Assembly: GCA_037200685.1 (NCBI GenBank)
Contig: JBBCIG010000019.1
Span: 329,880-393,879 of the forward strand
Length of the DNA: 64,000 nucleotides
Direction of reading: 5' to 3'
From: JAJKIP01 sp037200685
GTDB lineage: Bacteria; Bacteroidota; Bacteroidia; Chitinophagales; Chitinophagaceae
The notes below the pieces were generated by a model. It was not told where the DNA came from and made no database searches. It worked only from the letters and a program-made list of their open reading frames with translations. How positions within the stretch are numbered: position 1 is the first letter of the stretch; each line of letters opens with the position of its first letter. Made by a program: the position numbers and the translations under genes. This document shows, piece after piece, positions 8,501-17,515 of this stretch.

Positions 8501-8956
8501 GCGATTGAAGAATTAACTGCTTTGGTGGAAGAAGCGGTGCTAACGGAGTTTGACCGCATTACAGAACGAGGTGGTGTGCTGGGTGCGATGGAAAGAATGT
8601 ACCAGCGCAATAAAATACAGGAAGAGAGTTTGTATTACGAGCACCAGAAACATACAGGAGAGTTGCCGTTGATTGGGGTGAATACTTTTTTAAATAAAAA
8701 AGGTAGCCCGACGATTATGCCTGTTGAAGTAATAAGGAGTACTATGGAAGAGAAAGAACAACAAATCGCTAATCTTCAAACATTCTGGAAAAGAAATGAA
8801 ATGAAGATTGAAAAAGAGATAAAGAAATTAAAGGAGACAGCCATTAATAATGGAAATTTATTTGAGCAATTGATGGAGACGGTGAAATATTGTTCGCTGG
8901 GGCAGATCACTCATGCATTGTATGAGGTGGGCGGGCAATACAGGAGAAATATGTGA
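5531..8956 (+). CDS. icmF: fused isobutyryl-CoA mutase (IcmF), B12-dependent
   Basis: A protein of about 1141 residues with the IcmF order. First comes a B12-binding domain (residues 1-135; DGHDVA base-off motif, VTSYQGGH, GGGG). Next is a MeaB-type GTPase chaperone (about 195-410; Walker A GTGGAGKSS near 210, ESAGVGQSD, NKFDKAG near 352). Last is the mutase barrel (from about 565; HFPFTAGVFPL, GEGGPERTNKRFHY). The FPFTAGVFP segment, with Phe where methylmalonyl-CoA mutase has Tyr, indicates isobutyryl/n-butyryl-CoA or a related acyl-CoA. The GTPase loads and protects the cofactor. ATG 5531 is preferred over TTG 5513 because of the promoter position. Oddly, three low-complexity or repeat-derived inserts lie in the coding sequence (5946-5978, 6977-7010, 7651-7676), all apparently in linkers; the frame stays open. 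Confidence 0.93.
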   Translation: MSYIPASKVRIVTAASLFDGHDVAINIMRRIMQAKGAEIIHLGHNRSVKEIVETAIEEDVQGIAVTSYQGGHLEFFKYMKDLLDENGCGHIKIFGGGGGTILPNEIEELHKYGITKIYSPDDGRKMGLEGMIEDVIKQSLPEHSKEGVFENTSWNGKLPLDEVKDVRRIARAITLAENKSDYSSILKEITESNDSSKIHPSGTGAAVLGITGTGGAGKSSVTDEIVRRFLHHFTVKTIAVISVDPSKKKTGGALLGDRIRMNAISHPRAYMRSLATRESDKALSEYVQEAIDICKAAGFDFIILESAGVGQSDASILDYCDVSMYVMTPEYGAASQLEKINMLDYADLICLNKFDKAGALDALADVKKQYKRNHQLFTAKDDELPVIGTMASKFNDEGVNLLFELLLKKIETKTKVKFGEFHPSPDATAKISQSVIPAKRVRYLSEITENNRGYDKLVDEQAGIASKLYQLHGTLEILKSKESQTPSLEGFGETIQKQIDFYFDQLTPVSRKLVTNWPAKLKEYEKDFYEYTVRDKVIKQEMSVKSLSGTRIPKVVLPKYKDWGDILKWEAQENVPGHFPFTAGVFPLKREGEDPTRMFAGEGGPERTNKRFHYVSMDQPAIRLSTAFDSVTLYGEDPDHRPDIYGKIGNSGVSIATVDDAKKLYSGFDLCDPKTSVSMTINGPAPMLLAFFMNAAIDQQCEKWIEANGQWSMVNDAFAKKYSSLTKPVYNNSSSPGVMPSGNNGLGLKLLGLSGDEVLPKEIYEQCKQTALQQVRGTVQADILKEDQAQNTCIFSTEFALKLMGDVQEYFIEKKIRNFYSVSISGYHIAEAGANPITQLAFTLSNGFTYVEYYLSRGMSIDDFAPNLSFFFSNGMDAEYSVIGRVARRIWAKAMKYKYNANKRSQMLKYHIQTSGRSLHAQEIDFNDIRTTLQALYAIYDNCNSLHTNAYDEAITTPTEESVRRAMAIQLIINRELGTAKTENFIQGSFAIEELTALVEEAVLTEFDRITERGGVLGAMERMYQRNKIQEESLYYEHQKHTGELPLIGVNTFLNKKGSPTIMPVEVIRSTMEEKEQQIANLQTFWKRNEMKIEKEIKKLKETAINNGNLFEQLMETVKYCSLGQITHALYEVGGQYRRNM
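5946..5978 (-). repeat. G/C palindromic repeat inside icmF (copy 1)
   Basis: Read on the minus strand this segment contains AAACCCCTTCTTTGGAA then a short spacer and GGGGAGGC. The same 17 bases and GGGGAG recur at 6981-7008 on the plus strand. It falls at about residue 139, in the linker between the B12 and GTPase domains, and is translated in frame. Confidence 0.7.
6977..7010 (+). repeat. G/C palindromic repeat inside icmF (copy 2)
   Basis: Imperfect palindrome: TCTCAAACCCCTTC, TTTG loop, GAAGGGTTTGGGGAGA. It shares 17 identical bases with copy 1 in opposite orientation and lies near residue 483, in the region between the GTPase and mutase domains. Confidence 0.7.
7651..7676 (+). repeat. 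7-bp tandem repeat (CAATGGT) inside icmF
   Basis: Three full copies of CAATGGT plus CAATG. Because 7 is not a multiple of 3, each copy is read in a different frame (residues about 707-716); gain or loss of one copy would break the gene. Confidence 0.85.
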
Positions 8957-9085
8957 GCTAAGAGGATGAAAGAGAAAAGAAGGAAAAAGAGACAGGTATT
9001 TAAAAGGTAATTTATTTAAGTGTTCGATAGAGCGGATGATCAATAGCCGTGGATTATGTAAGTTGCACTATAATTATTTTTCATC

Positions 9086-9895
9086 GTGAGAGTTATTCTT
9101 TTTTTAGGGTTTGTTTTACTGCTGGTGTGGAGTTGTTCGCCTAAGCCTTATGCAAAAACAAATAAGTTTTATAAAAAGCAGGTAAAGGAATATGCAAAGT
9201 TGCTGATGCAATACCCCTTGAAAGATTCTGCTGGTTTATTATATGCGGATGCATGGGCGGGTACTACTAATTTTTCGATGCGCCGCCCGAATTTTGTTAT
9301 CCTTCATCATACGGCGCAAAATAGTTGCGACCAGACATTAAAAACGTTTACACTAGCCAGTACACAAGTCAGCGCCCACTATGTAATATGCCGGGATGGG
9401 ACAGTACACCACATGCTGAATGATTTATTGCGGGCACATCATGCCGGTGTGAGTAAGTGGGGTAATAATTCTGATCTTAACAGCAGCAGTATCGGCATTG
9501 AAATTGATAATAATGGATTTGAGCCTTTTACTGATGCACAGATCAATAGTTTGCAGGAATTGCTGGGCCGTTTAAAAAGGGCTTATAATATTCCTGCGAC
9601 AAATTTTGTTGGGCATTCGGATGTAGCGCCGGGAAGAAAGGTGGACCCGAGCAGGTATTTTCCATGGAAACAATTAGCGGATAAGGGTTTTGGATTATGG
9701 TATGATACCGCTGCTGTAAAAGTGCCGCAAGATTTTAATGCGATGCAGGCGCTGCGGATTGTTGGGTATACTATTAAAGATAGTATCGCTGCGATACAAT
9801 CTTTTAAAATTCATTTTGTACAAAATGATACGCTGAATATTTTAACGCAAGCCGATAAGAAAATCCTGGCTGATCTCGTTAAAAAATATCAATAA
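9086..9895 (+). CDS. N-acetylmuramoyl-L-alanine amidase lipoprotein (amidase_2)
   Basis: A 269-residue protein starting at GTG 9086. The N-terminus is a lipoprotein signal with lipobox LVWSC (Cys 17), so it is anchored in a membrane facing the periplasm or surface. The amidase_2 domain shows the first zinc His in VILHHTAQN (near residue 74), the substrate segment SAHYVICRDG, and the second zinc site FVGHSDVAPGRKVDP (near 175), as in AmiD/PGRP-type enzymes. It should cleave the MurNAc-L-alanine bond of peptidoglycan or anhydro-muropeptides, which fits the recycling genes earlier in the window. The C-terminal 60 residues are family-specific. Confidence 0.88.
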   Translation: MRVILFLGFVLLLVWSCSPKPYAKTNKFYKKQVKEYAKLLMQYPLKDSAGLLYADAWAGTTNFSMRRPNFVILHHTAQNSCDQTLKTFTLASTQVSAHYVICRDGTVHHMLNDLLRAHHAGVSKWGNNSDLNSSSIGIEIDNNGFEPFTDAQINSLQELLGRLKRAYNIPATNFVGHSDVAPGRKVDPSRYFPWKQLADKGFGLWYDTAAVKVPQDFNAMQALRIVGYTIKDSIAAIQSFKIHFVQNDTLNILTQADKKILADLVKKYQ

Positions 9896-9979
9896 TTATT
9901 TCAGGGTTTAATTAAGAGATTGACTGTTTATTGACTGCTATGCGTTAATTTCACAGGAGACGGCTACGAGTTAAGAGTG

Positions 9980-10048
9980 ATGAGTAGAGAACAGGAAGAT
10001 GAAGAGTGCGACGCAACGAAGATGATCAGGGAACTGAAGCCGGGTTAA
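9980..10048 (+). repeat. dispersed ~65-bp repeat, copy A
   Basis: Contains AGAGAACAGGAAGATGAAGA followed by GTGCGACGCAAC. Related copies lie at 24399, 25111, 25183, 34123, 34672 and 39437. This copy fills most of the spacer before the glucosidase gene and has no inverted partner nearby. Confidence 0.75.
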
Positions 10049-10124
10049 TAAAAATATTTCAGACTTACACTACCATTATAACAAACGACATGCTTGCCTG
10101 CATTTTTTGTTATAAAAAAACGGA

Positions 10125-12776
10125 ATGACAGCAGAACATCAAAGACTCGCAGTGAATGCCACGAAGGCTGTTCCATTGGTACAGTGGGGGCCTTACCTGA
10201 GCGAACGTCAATGGGGCACGGTACGGGAAGATTATAGTGCGAATGGTGATGTGTGGCATTACTTTCCATTTGATGATGCCTATTGCAGGGCTTACAAATG
10301 GGGTGAAGATGGATTGGCAGGCATCACGGAATTTTTTGGAAACCTTTGTTTCGCTGTTGCATTGTGGAATGGAAAAGACCCGATATTGAAAGAACGTTTA
10401 TTCGGTTTGAGCAATCCGCAGGGCAATCATGGTGAAGATGTAAAAGAACTTTATTACTACCTCGATAATATTCCGACGCATTACTACATGGAATATTTAT
10501 ATAAATATCCTCAGCAGGAATTTCCGTACGAACAGATAAGAAAAGAAAATCAAAAACGGGACAGGCTTGATACGGAATATGAAATACTCGATACGGGAGT
10601 ATTTGATAACAATGAATATTTCGATGTGCTGATCACTTATGCGAAACAAAGTGCAAGGGACATTTTTATTAAGATTGATATTACGAACCGATATACGAAA
10701 GCGGCCGAAATAACAGTGTTGCCAACACTTTGGTTTTATAACCGGTGGCAGCATGGTGAGCCTGATAAAAAACCATCTATTACTTATGTAAATAAATCAA
10801 CTGTAAAAGCAGACCATAAAAGACTTGGTGATTATTATTTTTATTTTTTCCCGCCGGATAAGTCAATGCTTACTGATAATGAAACCAATAATCAGAAGAT
10901 AAAAGGCACACGCAATGAATCCATTTTTGTAAAAGACGCTTTTCATAATGCGATCATTAATGGGGAGAACATCCCGGAGCTTACGAAGAATAAAAAAGGA
11001 ACAAAGTTTTCGCCTGTTTATAAAATGAAAGTAGCAGGTGGGGAAACCAAAACGATTTATTGCAGGCTGAGTGATAAGCTTACTGAATCACCTTTTGTGT
11101 CCGGCTTCAAAGATATTTTTATTACCCGCAAGCAAGAGGCGGATGAATTTTATGCAGCTATTCTTCCGAAGGGCATGGATGATGATATGGCGAAAATTCA
11201 GCGGCAGGCATTTGCAGGTTTGTTGTGGAGCAAACAGTATTATCATTTTGATGTGGAACGATGGTTGAATAATGATGACGGTATTACTCCTGTAAGTGTT
11301 AGTAAGCAAACCGGTCGCAACAGTGACTGGACGCATTTGAAAAACCAAGATATCATTATGATGCCGGATAAATGGGAGTATCCCTGGTATGCGGCATGGG
11401 ACCTGGCTTTTCAATGTATACCTATAGCGCTGGTAGACCCGACGTTTGCGAAGCATCAATTATTATTAATGATGCGGGAGTGGTACATGAAACCGGATGG
11501 ACAATTGCCATCTTACGAATGGAACTTTAGTGAAGTGAACCCGCCGGTACAGGCCTGGGCGGCGATGGAAGTGTATCATATTGAGAAAAAGCAAACCGGA
11601 AAAGGCGATATTGTATTTCTAAAAAAAATATTTCAAAAACTACTGATCAACTTTACCTGGTGGATCAACCGGAAAGATATAAGAGGTAATAATATATTTG
11701 AAGGTGGCTTTCTAGGATTAGATAATATTGGGGTGTTCAACAGGAGTTTTCATTTTCCCGGGGAAATACAATTGGAACAGGCCGATGGCACCAGCTGGAT
11801 GGGTACCTATGCGCTGGACATGATGGACATGGCAATAGAGATTGCTATGAACGATGAATCATTTGAAGACACGGCGACAAAATTCTTTGAGCATTTTGTA
11901 TTGATTGCGGAATCATTGAACGAGCACAGGTTATGGAATGAAGCGGACAGGTTTTTTTATGATGTATTATGTGTAGGAGATGCCGACCCGATCCCGTTGC
12001 GTATTCAATCTATTGTTGGCATCACTTCATTATATGCTGTTTCTAATATCAGCAAAAAGGTTTCTGATAAATTAAGAGATTTTAAAAAACGGATGACCTG
12101 GTTTGAAACATACCGGAAGAAGAATAAAAAATTCTGGCCCAATGAAGAACGAAGTGATGACGGCGAAATATTGTTATCGCTGGTGCCAAAAGACCGTTTG
12201 ATAGATATTTTGAAAAGATTGCTGGATGAATCCGAGTTTTTATCTGATGGCGGCATTCGTGCATTATCAAAATATCATGAGAAAAATCCTTATTCTGTAA
12301 CCGTGGAAGGTAATACGTACAGCATTCAATACGACCCGGGTGATTCTACATCTGATTTGTTTGGTGGTAATTCCAATTGGCGCGGGCCGGTGTGGATGCC
12401 GGTAAATTATTTAATCATACGTTCTATCCGCCATTATGGCGAATTTTATGGTGATAGCTTACTGGTGGAATATCCCAATGGTTCCGGTAATAAAATGAAT
12501 TTGAAACAAGTAGCTGATCATTTATCCGAAAGAGTAATTAGCTTGTTTAAAAAAGATGAAGAAGGGAACAGACGATTGTACGGAGAGTATAATTGGTTTT
12601 ATAAACAACCCGGTAATGAGCACCTTGTATTATTTTATGAATATTTTCATGGTACAAATGGCAGGGGATTAGGCGCTTGTCATCAAACAGGATGGACGGC
12701 GCTGGTAGCCGAGCTGATCAGTGAACAGAAAATTTCCGATGTCAAAATGCAGGACAAGGATTTATCATTACCTTAG
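10125..12776 (+). CDS. GH63-type glucosidase
   Basis: An 883-residue protein without a signal peptide, so probably cytoplasmic. It resembles the large bacterial GH63 glucosidases: start WGPYLSERQWGTVREDYS, then FPFDDAYCRAYKWGEDGLAG, a beta-rich N-terminal half, and an (alpha/alpha)6 barrel. The barrel carries PWYAAWDLAFQCIP (near residue 425, the region of the catalytic Asp), LPSYEWNFSEVNPP, and a C-terminal RGPVWMPVNYL. The family hydrolyses alpha-glucosides or mannosylglycerate-like substrates; which one applies here is open. ATG 10125 is the only good start. The receptor operon starts five bases after its stop codon. Confidence 0.85.
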   Translation: MTAEHQRLAVNATKAVPLVQWGPYLSERQWGTVREDYSANGDVWHYFPFDDAYCRAYKWGEDGLAGITEFFGNLCFAVALWNGKDPILKERLFGLSNPQGNHGEDVKELYYYLDNIPTHYYMEYLYKYPQQEFPYEQIRKENQKRDRLDTEYEILDTGVFDNNEYFDVLITYAKQSARDIFIKIDITNRYTKAAEITVLPTLWFYNRWQHGEPDKKPSITYVNKSTVKADHKRLGDYYFYFFPPDKSMLTDNETNNQKIKGTRNESIFVKDAFHNAIINGENIPELTKNKKGTKFSPVYKMKVAGGETKTIYCRLSDKLTESPFVSGFKDIFITRKQEADEFYAAILPKGMDDDMAKIQRQAFAGLLWSKQYYHFDVERWLNNDDGITPVSVSKQTGRNSDWTHLKNQDIIMMPDKWEYPWYAAWDLAFQCIPIALVDPTFAKHQLLLMMREWYMKPDGQLPSYEWNFSEVNPPVQAWAAMEVYHIEKKQTGKGDIVFLKKIFQKLLINFTWWINRKDIRGNNIFEGGFLGLDNIGVFNRSFHFPGEIQLEQADGTSWMGTYALDMMDMAIEIAMNDESFEDTATKFFEHFVLIAESLNEHRLWNEADRFFYDVLCVGDADPIPLRIQSIVGITSLYAVSNISKKVSDKLRDFKKRMTWFETYRKKNKKFWPNEERSDDGEILLSLVPKDRLIDILKRLLDESEFLSDGGIRALSKYHEKNPYSVTVEGNTYSIQYDPGDSTSDLFGGNSNWRGPVWMPVNYLIIRSIRHYGEFYGDSLLVEYPNGSGNKMNLKQVADHLSERVISLFKKDEEGNRRLYGEYNWFYKQPGNEHLVLFYEYFHGTNGRGLGACHQTGWTALVAELISEQKISDVKMQDKDLSLP

Positions 12777-12780
12777 ATTC

Positions 12781-13509
12781 ATGCTTACGAGACTTTTGCT
12801 TGTGGGTTTGTTATTACAAACATCTAGTTTATATGCCCAGGAATTCTCTGTTGATTCCAATGGGCTTTCTTCTGCTGAAAAGCACCTGCAAGATTTTTAT
12901 TATTCCCAAAGGCGAAGTGAATCTTCCATCTACAGCGGAACGATGCATTACGGATACTCTTCAACGATAGAAGGTATACCTTATTTTCAATCAAACGATT
13001 GGCAAAATGGAAGTCTTGTCTATGAAAATGTGCTTTACAAGAATGTATTGATGAGGTATGATGAGGTAAAAGGAAAACTTATTGTTACTGAAAATCCAAA
13101 TGGTGGTATAAGTATTTCGCTCTTTAGTCCAAGGGTTTCAGAGTTCAGCTTTGCGGGTTCAAGATTTGTTTATTTTAATAAAAAAAATGAAAAATCATCT
13201 TTGGCTGAAGGCTTTTACCGTCAAATAGTCGCAGGGAAAATAACTGCATACGCCAGAACTGTGAAAGAAATAATAGAAAAAATAGAAGGGAATACGTTGC
13301 TTAGAAAAATTGAAGCAAAAACAAAATATTATATTTTAAAAAATGGGGAATACTATTCCGTTACAAATAAAAAGAACCTTTTGAATATTTTAAAAGAACA
13401 CAAAAAAGAAGTTCAACAGCAATTAAGTGCAAACGGGTTTAGATATCGTCTTGATCCTGAAAATTCAATTATTTCAGCTGTTCAAAAATATAACGAAACA
13501 GAAGATTAA
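12781..13509 (+). CDS. secreted protein of unknown function before a TonB receptor
   Basis: A 242-residue protein. I chose ATG 12781 because it begins directly with a signal peptide (LTRLLLVGLLLQTSSLYAQ), while the longer frame from 12721 starts inside the preceding gene. The mature part is hydrophilic, with alternating beta-like segments (SIYSGTMHYGYSSTIEGIPYF, LMRYDEVKGKLIVT) and no cysteines or motif that I recognise. It lies 4 bp after the glucosidase and 6 bp before the TonB receptor, so it is part of the receptor operon and probably a periplasmic or outer-membrane partner. No function is claimed. Confidence 0.75.
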   Translation: MLTRLLLVGLLLQTSSLYAQEFSVDSNGLSSAEKHLQDFYYSQRRSESSIYSGTMHYGYSSTIEGIPYFQSNDWQNGSLVYENVLYKNVLMRYDEVKGKLIVTENPNGGISISLFSPRVSEFSFAGSRFVYFNKKNEKSSLAEGFYRQIVAGKITAYARTVKEIIEKIEGNTLLRKIEAKTKYYILKNGEYYSVTNKKNLLNILKEHKKEVQQQLSANGFRYRLDPENSIISAVQKYNETED

Positions 13510-13515
13510 TTATTT

Positions 13516-16296
13516 ATGTCAAAGCTGTCACCCCTGTTGCTGCTCCCTTTTTTTTTATTTGGGTTAAATGCGGCTGTTTACTCACAACAAACTGGTGGTG
13601 GTGAAAAAAAGATTAATGAGAATTTTGATAATGTTTCTTTAACTGATTTTTTAACCAGGCTCGAGAAGCAGCTTCCCTACAAATTTTATTATAATGCAAA
13701 GCAACTCGACTCATTCATTTTACAACTGAATGTAAAAGACCTTACGCTGAAGCAAACATTACAGGAGGCGTTTAAAGCTACTGATATACATTTCGCTATT
13801 GATAGTAGCAATAAAAATATTTTTATTACAAGAAGAGTTACAGTGGCAACGGAGTTGCCGAAGGGTTATTTCCGAAATACAAATAACCTTGCTATTGAAA
13901 ATAACATGGCTGATTCTGTCGCGGAATATGATATAGAATCAAGAAAAGTGACAAAAGCCACTGTCGGTAAATTGTTTGAAATAGGAAAAAAGAGTGAGCA
14001 GGGTAAGGGTAATATTGTTTTAACAGGTTACATACGCAATGCAAGAACAGGAGAACCTTTAACCAATGTATCAGTATATACGGATAGTCTACACGCTACA
14101 ACAACAGATGTTTACGGGCATTATTCATTGACTGTTCCTGTTGGTAACCGGGCATTGAATGTGCAGACAATTGGAATGAAAGATACACGACTTCAACTGG
14201 CTGTTTATTCCGATGGCAAACTGGATGTAGATTTGGAAGAACAGGTAAGAACACTGAAGGAAGTGGTGATATCTAACCGGAAGACAGCAAACATCAGAAA
14301 TGTGCAGATGGGAGTTGAGAGATTAACGATTGCGAATATTAAAAATGTGCCGACTGTTTTTGGTGAATCGGATGTGCTGCGGGTGGTGACAAGTTTGCCA
14401 GGAGTAAAAACCGTAGGTGAAGCGAGCACAGGCTTCAATGTAAGGGGTGGATCGGCTGACCAAAACCTTATACTTTTTAATGATGCTACCATTTATAACC
14501 CTTCACACTTTTTTGGCTTGTTCTCCGCCTTCAATCCCGAAGTAGTACAGGGAATAGAATTATATAAAAGTAGTATACCGGCAAATTTTGGTGGCAGACT
14601 GGCATCTGTACTCGATATCACAAGCCGTGAAGGAAATAAAAAAGAACTAGCAGGCTCAGCCGGTATCGGTTTGGTTACCAGCCGTCTTCACCTGGAAGGG
14701 CCGATCACAAAAGATAAAACATCTTTTATATTAGGTGCAAGGACTACGTATGCAAATTGGCTGCTTAAACTATTGCCGGAAGAATATGAAGACAGCAAAG
14801 CTTCTTTCCAGGATATTGATTTTTCTATAAGTCATATGATTGACAGCAGCAATAATCTTTATTTCAATGGTTATTTCAGTACCGATAAATTCGCTTTAGG
14901 CAATGATACTACATACGGATATAGTAACCGTAACGTAAATATTAAATGGAAGCATAATTTTTCTAATAAATTCCGGGGAGTATTCCTGGCAGGGTATGAT
15001 CAATATGCCTATAAAGTTACCAGTGATAAAAATAAAGTAAATGCATTTAAATTAGGCTTTGATATACAGCAATTCAATTTTAAAGCCAATTTTGATTATT
15101 ATATAAATGCAATTCATGGAATTGATTTTGGTGTAAGTGCCATCCGCTATAAACTGAAGCCAGGTTATTTCGAGCCTAATGGCGGAGAATCTATAGTAAA
15201 AGCGGAAAAAGTGGAGGCAGAGCAGGCATGGGAAAGCGGTATTTATTTTACCCATCGTTTTTCTCCTACTCCGGATTTGTCGTTCAGCAGTGGATTACGT
15301 TATTCTATGTTTAATTATCTCGGGCCAAATGAAATAAGCACTTACACTCCTGGCATGCCTGTTACAGAATCCAACCGTACGGGGTCAATTAATTATGAAA
15401 AAGGAAAATTTATCAAAAACTATGATGGCCCGGAAATAAGAGTATCGGCACGATATGTTTTATCTCCTACTTTTTCAATAAAAGCTGCGTATAATTCATT
15501 ACGTCAGTACATACATTTACTATCTAACACCACTATGGTGGCACCGACGGATATATGGAAGCTAAGCGATCCGAATATACGTCCACAGAAAGGCGACCAG
15601 GTATCATTTGGGTTGTATAAAAATTTTAAATCAAATACAATTGAGACATCAGTAGAAGTTTATTATAAAAAAATAAAAGACTACCTGGACTATAAACCGG
15701 GGGCTACTTTATTCTTAAATCATAATATTGAAACCGATGTCATTAATACCAAAGGGAAAGGATACGGAATAGAAGTATTATTTAAAAAAACCGCAGGGAA
15801 GTTGAGCGGTTGGGTTAGTTATACCTATTCCAGGATATTGCTGAAAGGGTATGATACTACACAGGGGGCTCTTATTAATAATGGAGAATACTACCCGGCC
15901 AATTATGATAAACCACATGATGTAACATTGACCGCCAATTTTAAAATAAACCATAGGTTCAGTATGTCGTTGAATTCTACCTATAGTACCGGCAGGCCGA
16001 TCACTCTTCCTGTCGGCCGGTATTATTATGCAGGTTCACAGCGTGTCTTATATTCTGATAGAAACGCTTATCGTATTCCAGATTACTATCGTACTGATTT
16101 TGCTATGAATATTGAGGGCAATCACAAAGTCCGTCAAAAAACACATAATTCGTGGACGATTGGCGTATATAACTTGCTGGGAAGAAAAAATCCGTATTCC
16201 GTGTATTTCATTTCGCAAAATGGGATTATTAATGGATACAAATTATCCATTTTTGGAAGCGCCCTTCCATTTGTAAACTTTAATATTCGTTTTTAA
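13516..16296 (+). CDS. TonB-dependent receptor with STN and CarboxypepD_reg-like domains
   Basis: A 926-residue outer-membrane protein. Signal peptide about 1-24; STN (secretin/TonB short N-terminal) domain about 35-105, beginning FDNVSLTDFLTRLEKQ; carboxypeptidase-regulatory-like beta-sandwich about 170-250 (GYIRNARTGEPLTNVSVY, then TDVYGHYSLTVPVG); plug about 265-385 with FNVRGGSADQNLILFND; then a beta-barrel ending in Phe (NFNIRF). An STN domain often signals through an anti-sigma factor, but none is encoded here. The stop codon overlaps the start of the first DUF4249 gene (TAATG). The ligand is unknown; the DUF4249 and MG2 partners suggest a protein or peptide import or display system. 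Confidence 0.9.
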   Translation: MSKLSPLLLLPFFLFGLNAAVYSQQTGGGEKKINENFDNVSLTDFLTRLEKQLPYKFYYNAKQLDSFILQLNVKDLTLKQTLQEAFKATDIHFAIDSSNKNIFITRRVTVATELPKGYFRNTNNLAIENNMADSVAEYDIESRKVTKATVGKLFEIGKKSEQGKGNIVLTGYIRNARTGEPLTNVSVYTDSLHATTTDVYGHYSLTVPVGNRALNVQTIGMKDTRLQLAVYSDGKLDVDLEEQVRTLKEVVISNRKTANIRNVQMGVERLTIANIKNVPTVFGESDVLRVVTSLPGVKTVGEASTGFNVRGGSADQNLILFNDATIYNPSHFFGLFSAFNPEVVQGIELYKSSIPANFGGRLASVLDITSREGNKKELAGSAGIGLVTSRLHLEGPITKDKTSFILGARTTYANWLLKLLPEEYEDSKASFQDIDFSISHMIDSSNNLYFNGYFSTDKFALGNDTTYGYSNRNVNIKWKHNFSNKFRGVFLAGYDQYAYKVTSDKNKVNAFKLGFDIQQFNFKANFDYYINAIHGIDFGVSAIRYKLKPGYFEPNGGESIVKAEKVEAEQAWESGIYFTHRFSPTPDLSFSSGLRYSMFNYLGPNEISTYTPGMPVTESNRTGSINYEKGKFIKNYDGPEIRVSARYVLSPTFSIKAAYNSLRQYIHLLSNTTMVAPTDIWKLSDPNIRPQKGDQVSFGLYKNFKSNTIETSVEVYYKKIKDYLDYKPGATLFLNHNIETDVINTKGKGYGIEVLFKKTAGKLSGWVSYTYSRILLKGYDTTQGALINNGEYYPANYDKPHDVTLTANFKINHRFSMSLNSTYSTGRPITLPVGRYYYAGSQRVLYSDRNAYRIPDYYRTDFAMNIEGNHKVRQKTHNSWTIGVYNLLGRKNPYSVYFISQNGIINGYKLSIFGSALPFVNFNIRF

Positions 16297-17456
16297 TGCG
16301 GTACTTAATAATTTTATTCATCTTACTTCTTTTCTTTGCCGGTTGCAGGGAAAAATATGATCCTCCTCTAACTGCTGCATCTGAATCACTTCTTGTGGTG
16401 GAAGGTAACCTGGATCCGACCGGAACTACCAGTATAAGGTTAACTAAGACAGTTCAACTGGGAAATCCAAATATTGAGTCTGTAAACAATGCGATTTTAA
16501 TAATTGAAGGGAAAGATAATTCTATACGCCCGGTTCCATTTACAGGTAATGGTTATTATACATCTTCAAATCTTAATCTTCTGCCTGCTAACGAATACCG
16601 GTTGCGAATAAAAACTCAGGGAAAAGAATATCTTTCAGATTATGTGGTTGCAAAAATCACACCTCCCATTGACAGTATAAGCTGGGAAAAAAGTGATAAA
16701 GGGGTTACCATTTTTGCGAATACAAAGGATATGTCTAATGCAACAAAATACTACCGCTGGACCTATGAAGAAACCTGGGAATATAACACGTTCTTTTACT
16801 CTGACATTATTAATGTAACGGATACTACATTTCGGCCAAGAATATTTCCCCAGGAAGATGTCTCAAAATGCTGGACAACCAGGGTTTCATCCAACTTACT
16901 GCTTGCTAATTCTGTAAGGTTGCAATCAGATATAATCAGCAAAGCGCCAATTACATCTATTCCAACGGGCGATATCAAATTATTTGTGCGCTATAGCATA
17001 TTAGTAAAGCAATATGCATTGGACAAGAATGGATATAATTTTTATGAATTATTAAAAGATTATACAGAAGGCATTGGTTCTTTTTTCGCTCCCATGCCTT
17101 CTGAAATAAAAGGAAATGTTTATTGCATTTCTAACCCGAAGGAGCCGGTAATAGGTAATGTCACCAGTTCTACAGTCACTGAAAAACGCATTTTTATTTT
17201 GAATGATCGGGTGCGCCCATGGCCAGAGGAATATAATTTTCCTTGTGTCCCAGATACAGTTTCAGTTTTCCCATTTTCTACAATTCTGGTTTCCCAAACT
17301 TCCTCCCTAGGAGCTAATCTCCGGTTGGCTGCTAGTATGGCTTTGTTGCCTGTAAAGGATTTAGTCACTCGGCCCCCAAGTTATATATATTCAAACCGGA
17401 TATGTGTGGATTGCCGGGTAAGAGGAGGAACGACAACGAGACCATCTTTTTGGTAA
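16296..17456 (+). CDS. DUF4249 lipoprotein, copy 1
   Basis: A 386-residue lipoprotein with lipobox FFAGC (Cys 17). The N-terminal core LVVEGNLDPTGTTSIRLTKT and the C-terminal motif CVDCRVRGG...PSFW are typical of DUF4249, a Bacteroidota family encoded with STN/CarboxypepD TonB receptors and presumed to be their surface-exposed partner. It overlaps the receptor stop by one base, which implies coupled translation. A paralogue follows at 17515 (similar over its whole length). Confidence 0.85.
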   Translation: MRYLIILFILLLFFAGCREKYDPPLTAASESLLVVEGNLDPTGTTSIRLTKTVQLGNPNIESVNNAILIIEGKDNSIRPVPFTGNGYYTSSNLNLLPANEYRLRIKTQGKEYLSDYVVAKITPPIDSISWEKSDKGVTIFANTKDMSNATKYYRWTYEETWEYNTFFYSDIINVTDTTFRPRIFPQEDVSKCWTTRVSSNLLLANSVRLQSDIISKAPITSIPTGDIKLFVRYSILVKQYALDKNGYNFYELLKDYTEGIGSFFAPMPSEIKGNVYCISNPKEPVIGNVTSSTVTEKRIFILNDRVRPWPEEYNFPCVPDTVSVFPFSTILVSQTSSLGANLRLAASMALLPVKDLVTRPPSYIYSNRICVDCRVRGGTTTRPSFW

Positions 17457-17488
17457 AACATATAAGAATCTATGATCATGCCCATGCT

Positions 17489-17515
17489 TTTGTAAATTTT
17501 AATATTCGTTTTTGA
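17489..17515 (+). pseudogene. remnant of a TonB receptor 3' end between the DUF4249 copies
   Basis: Nine codons reading FVNFNIRF and a stop, identical in protein to the last residues of the receptor at 13516-16296 but with two base differences (AAT for AAC, TGA for TAA). As in the first copy, the stop overlaps the next ATG. It looks like the scar of a duplicated receptor-DUF4249 unit whose receptor part was lost. Confidence 0.7.
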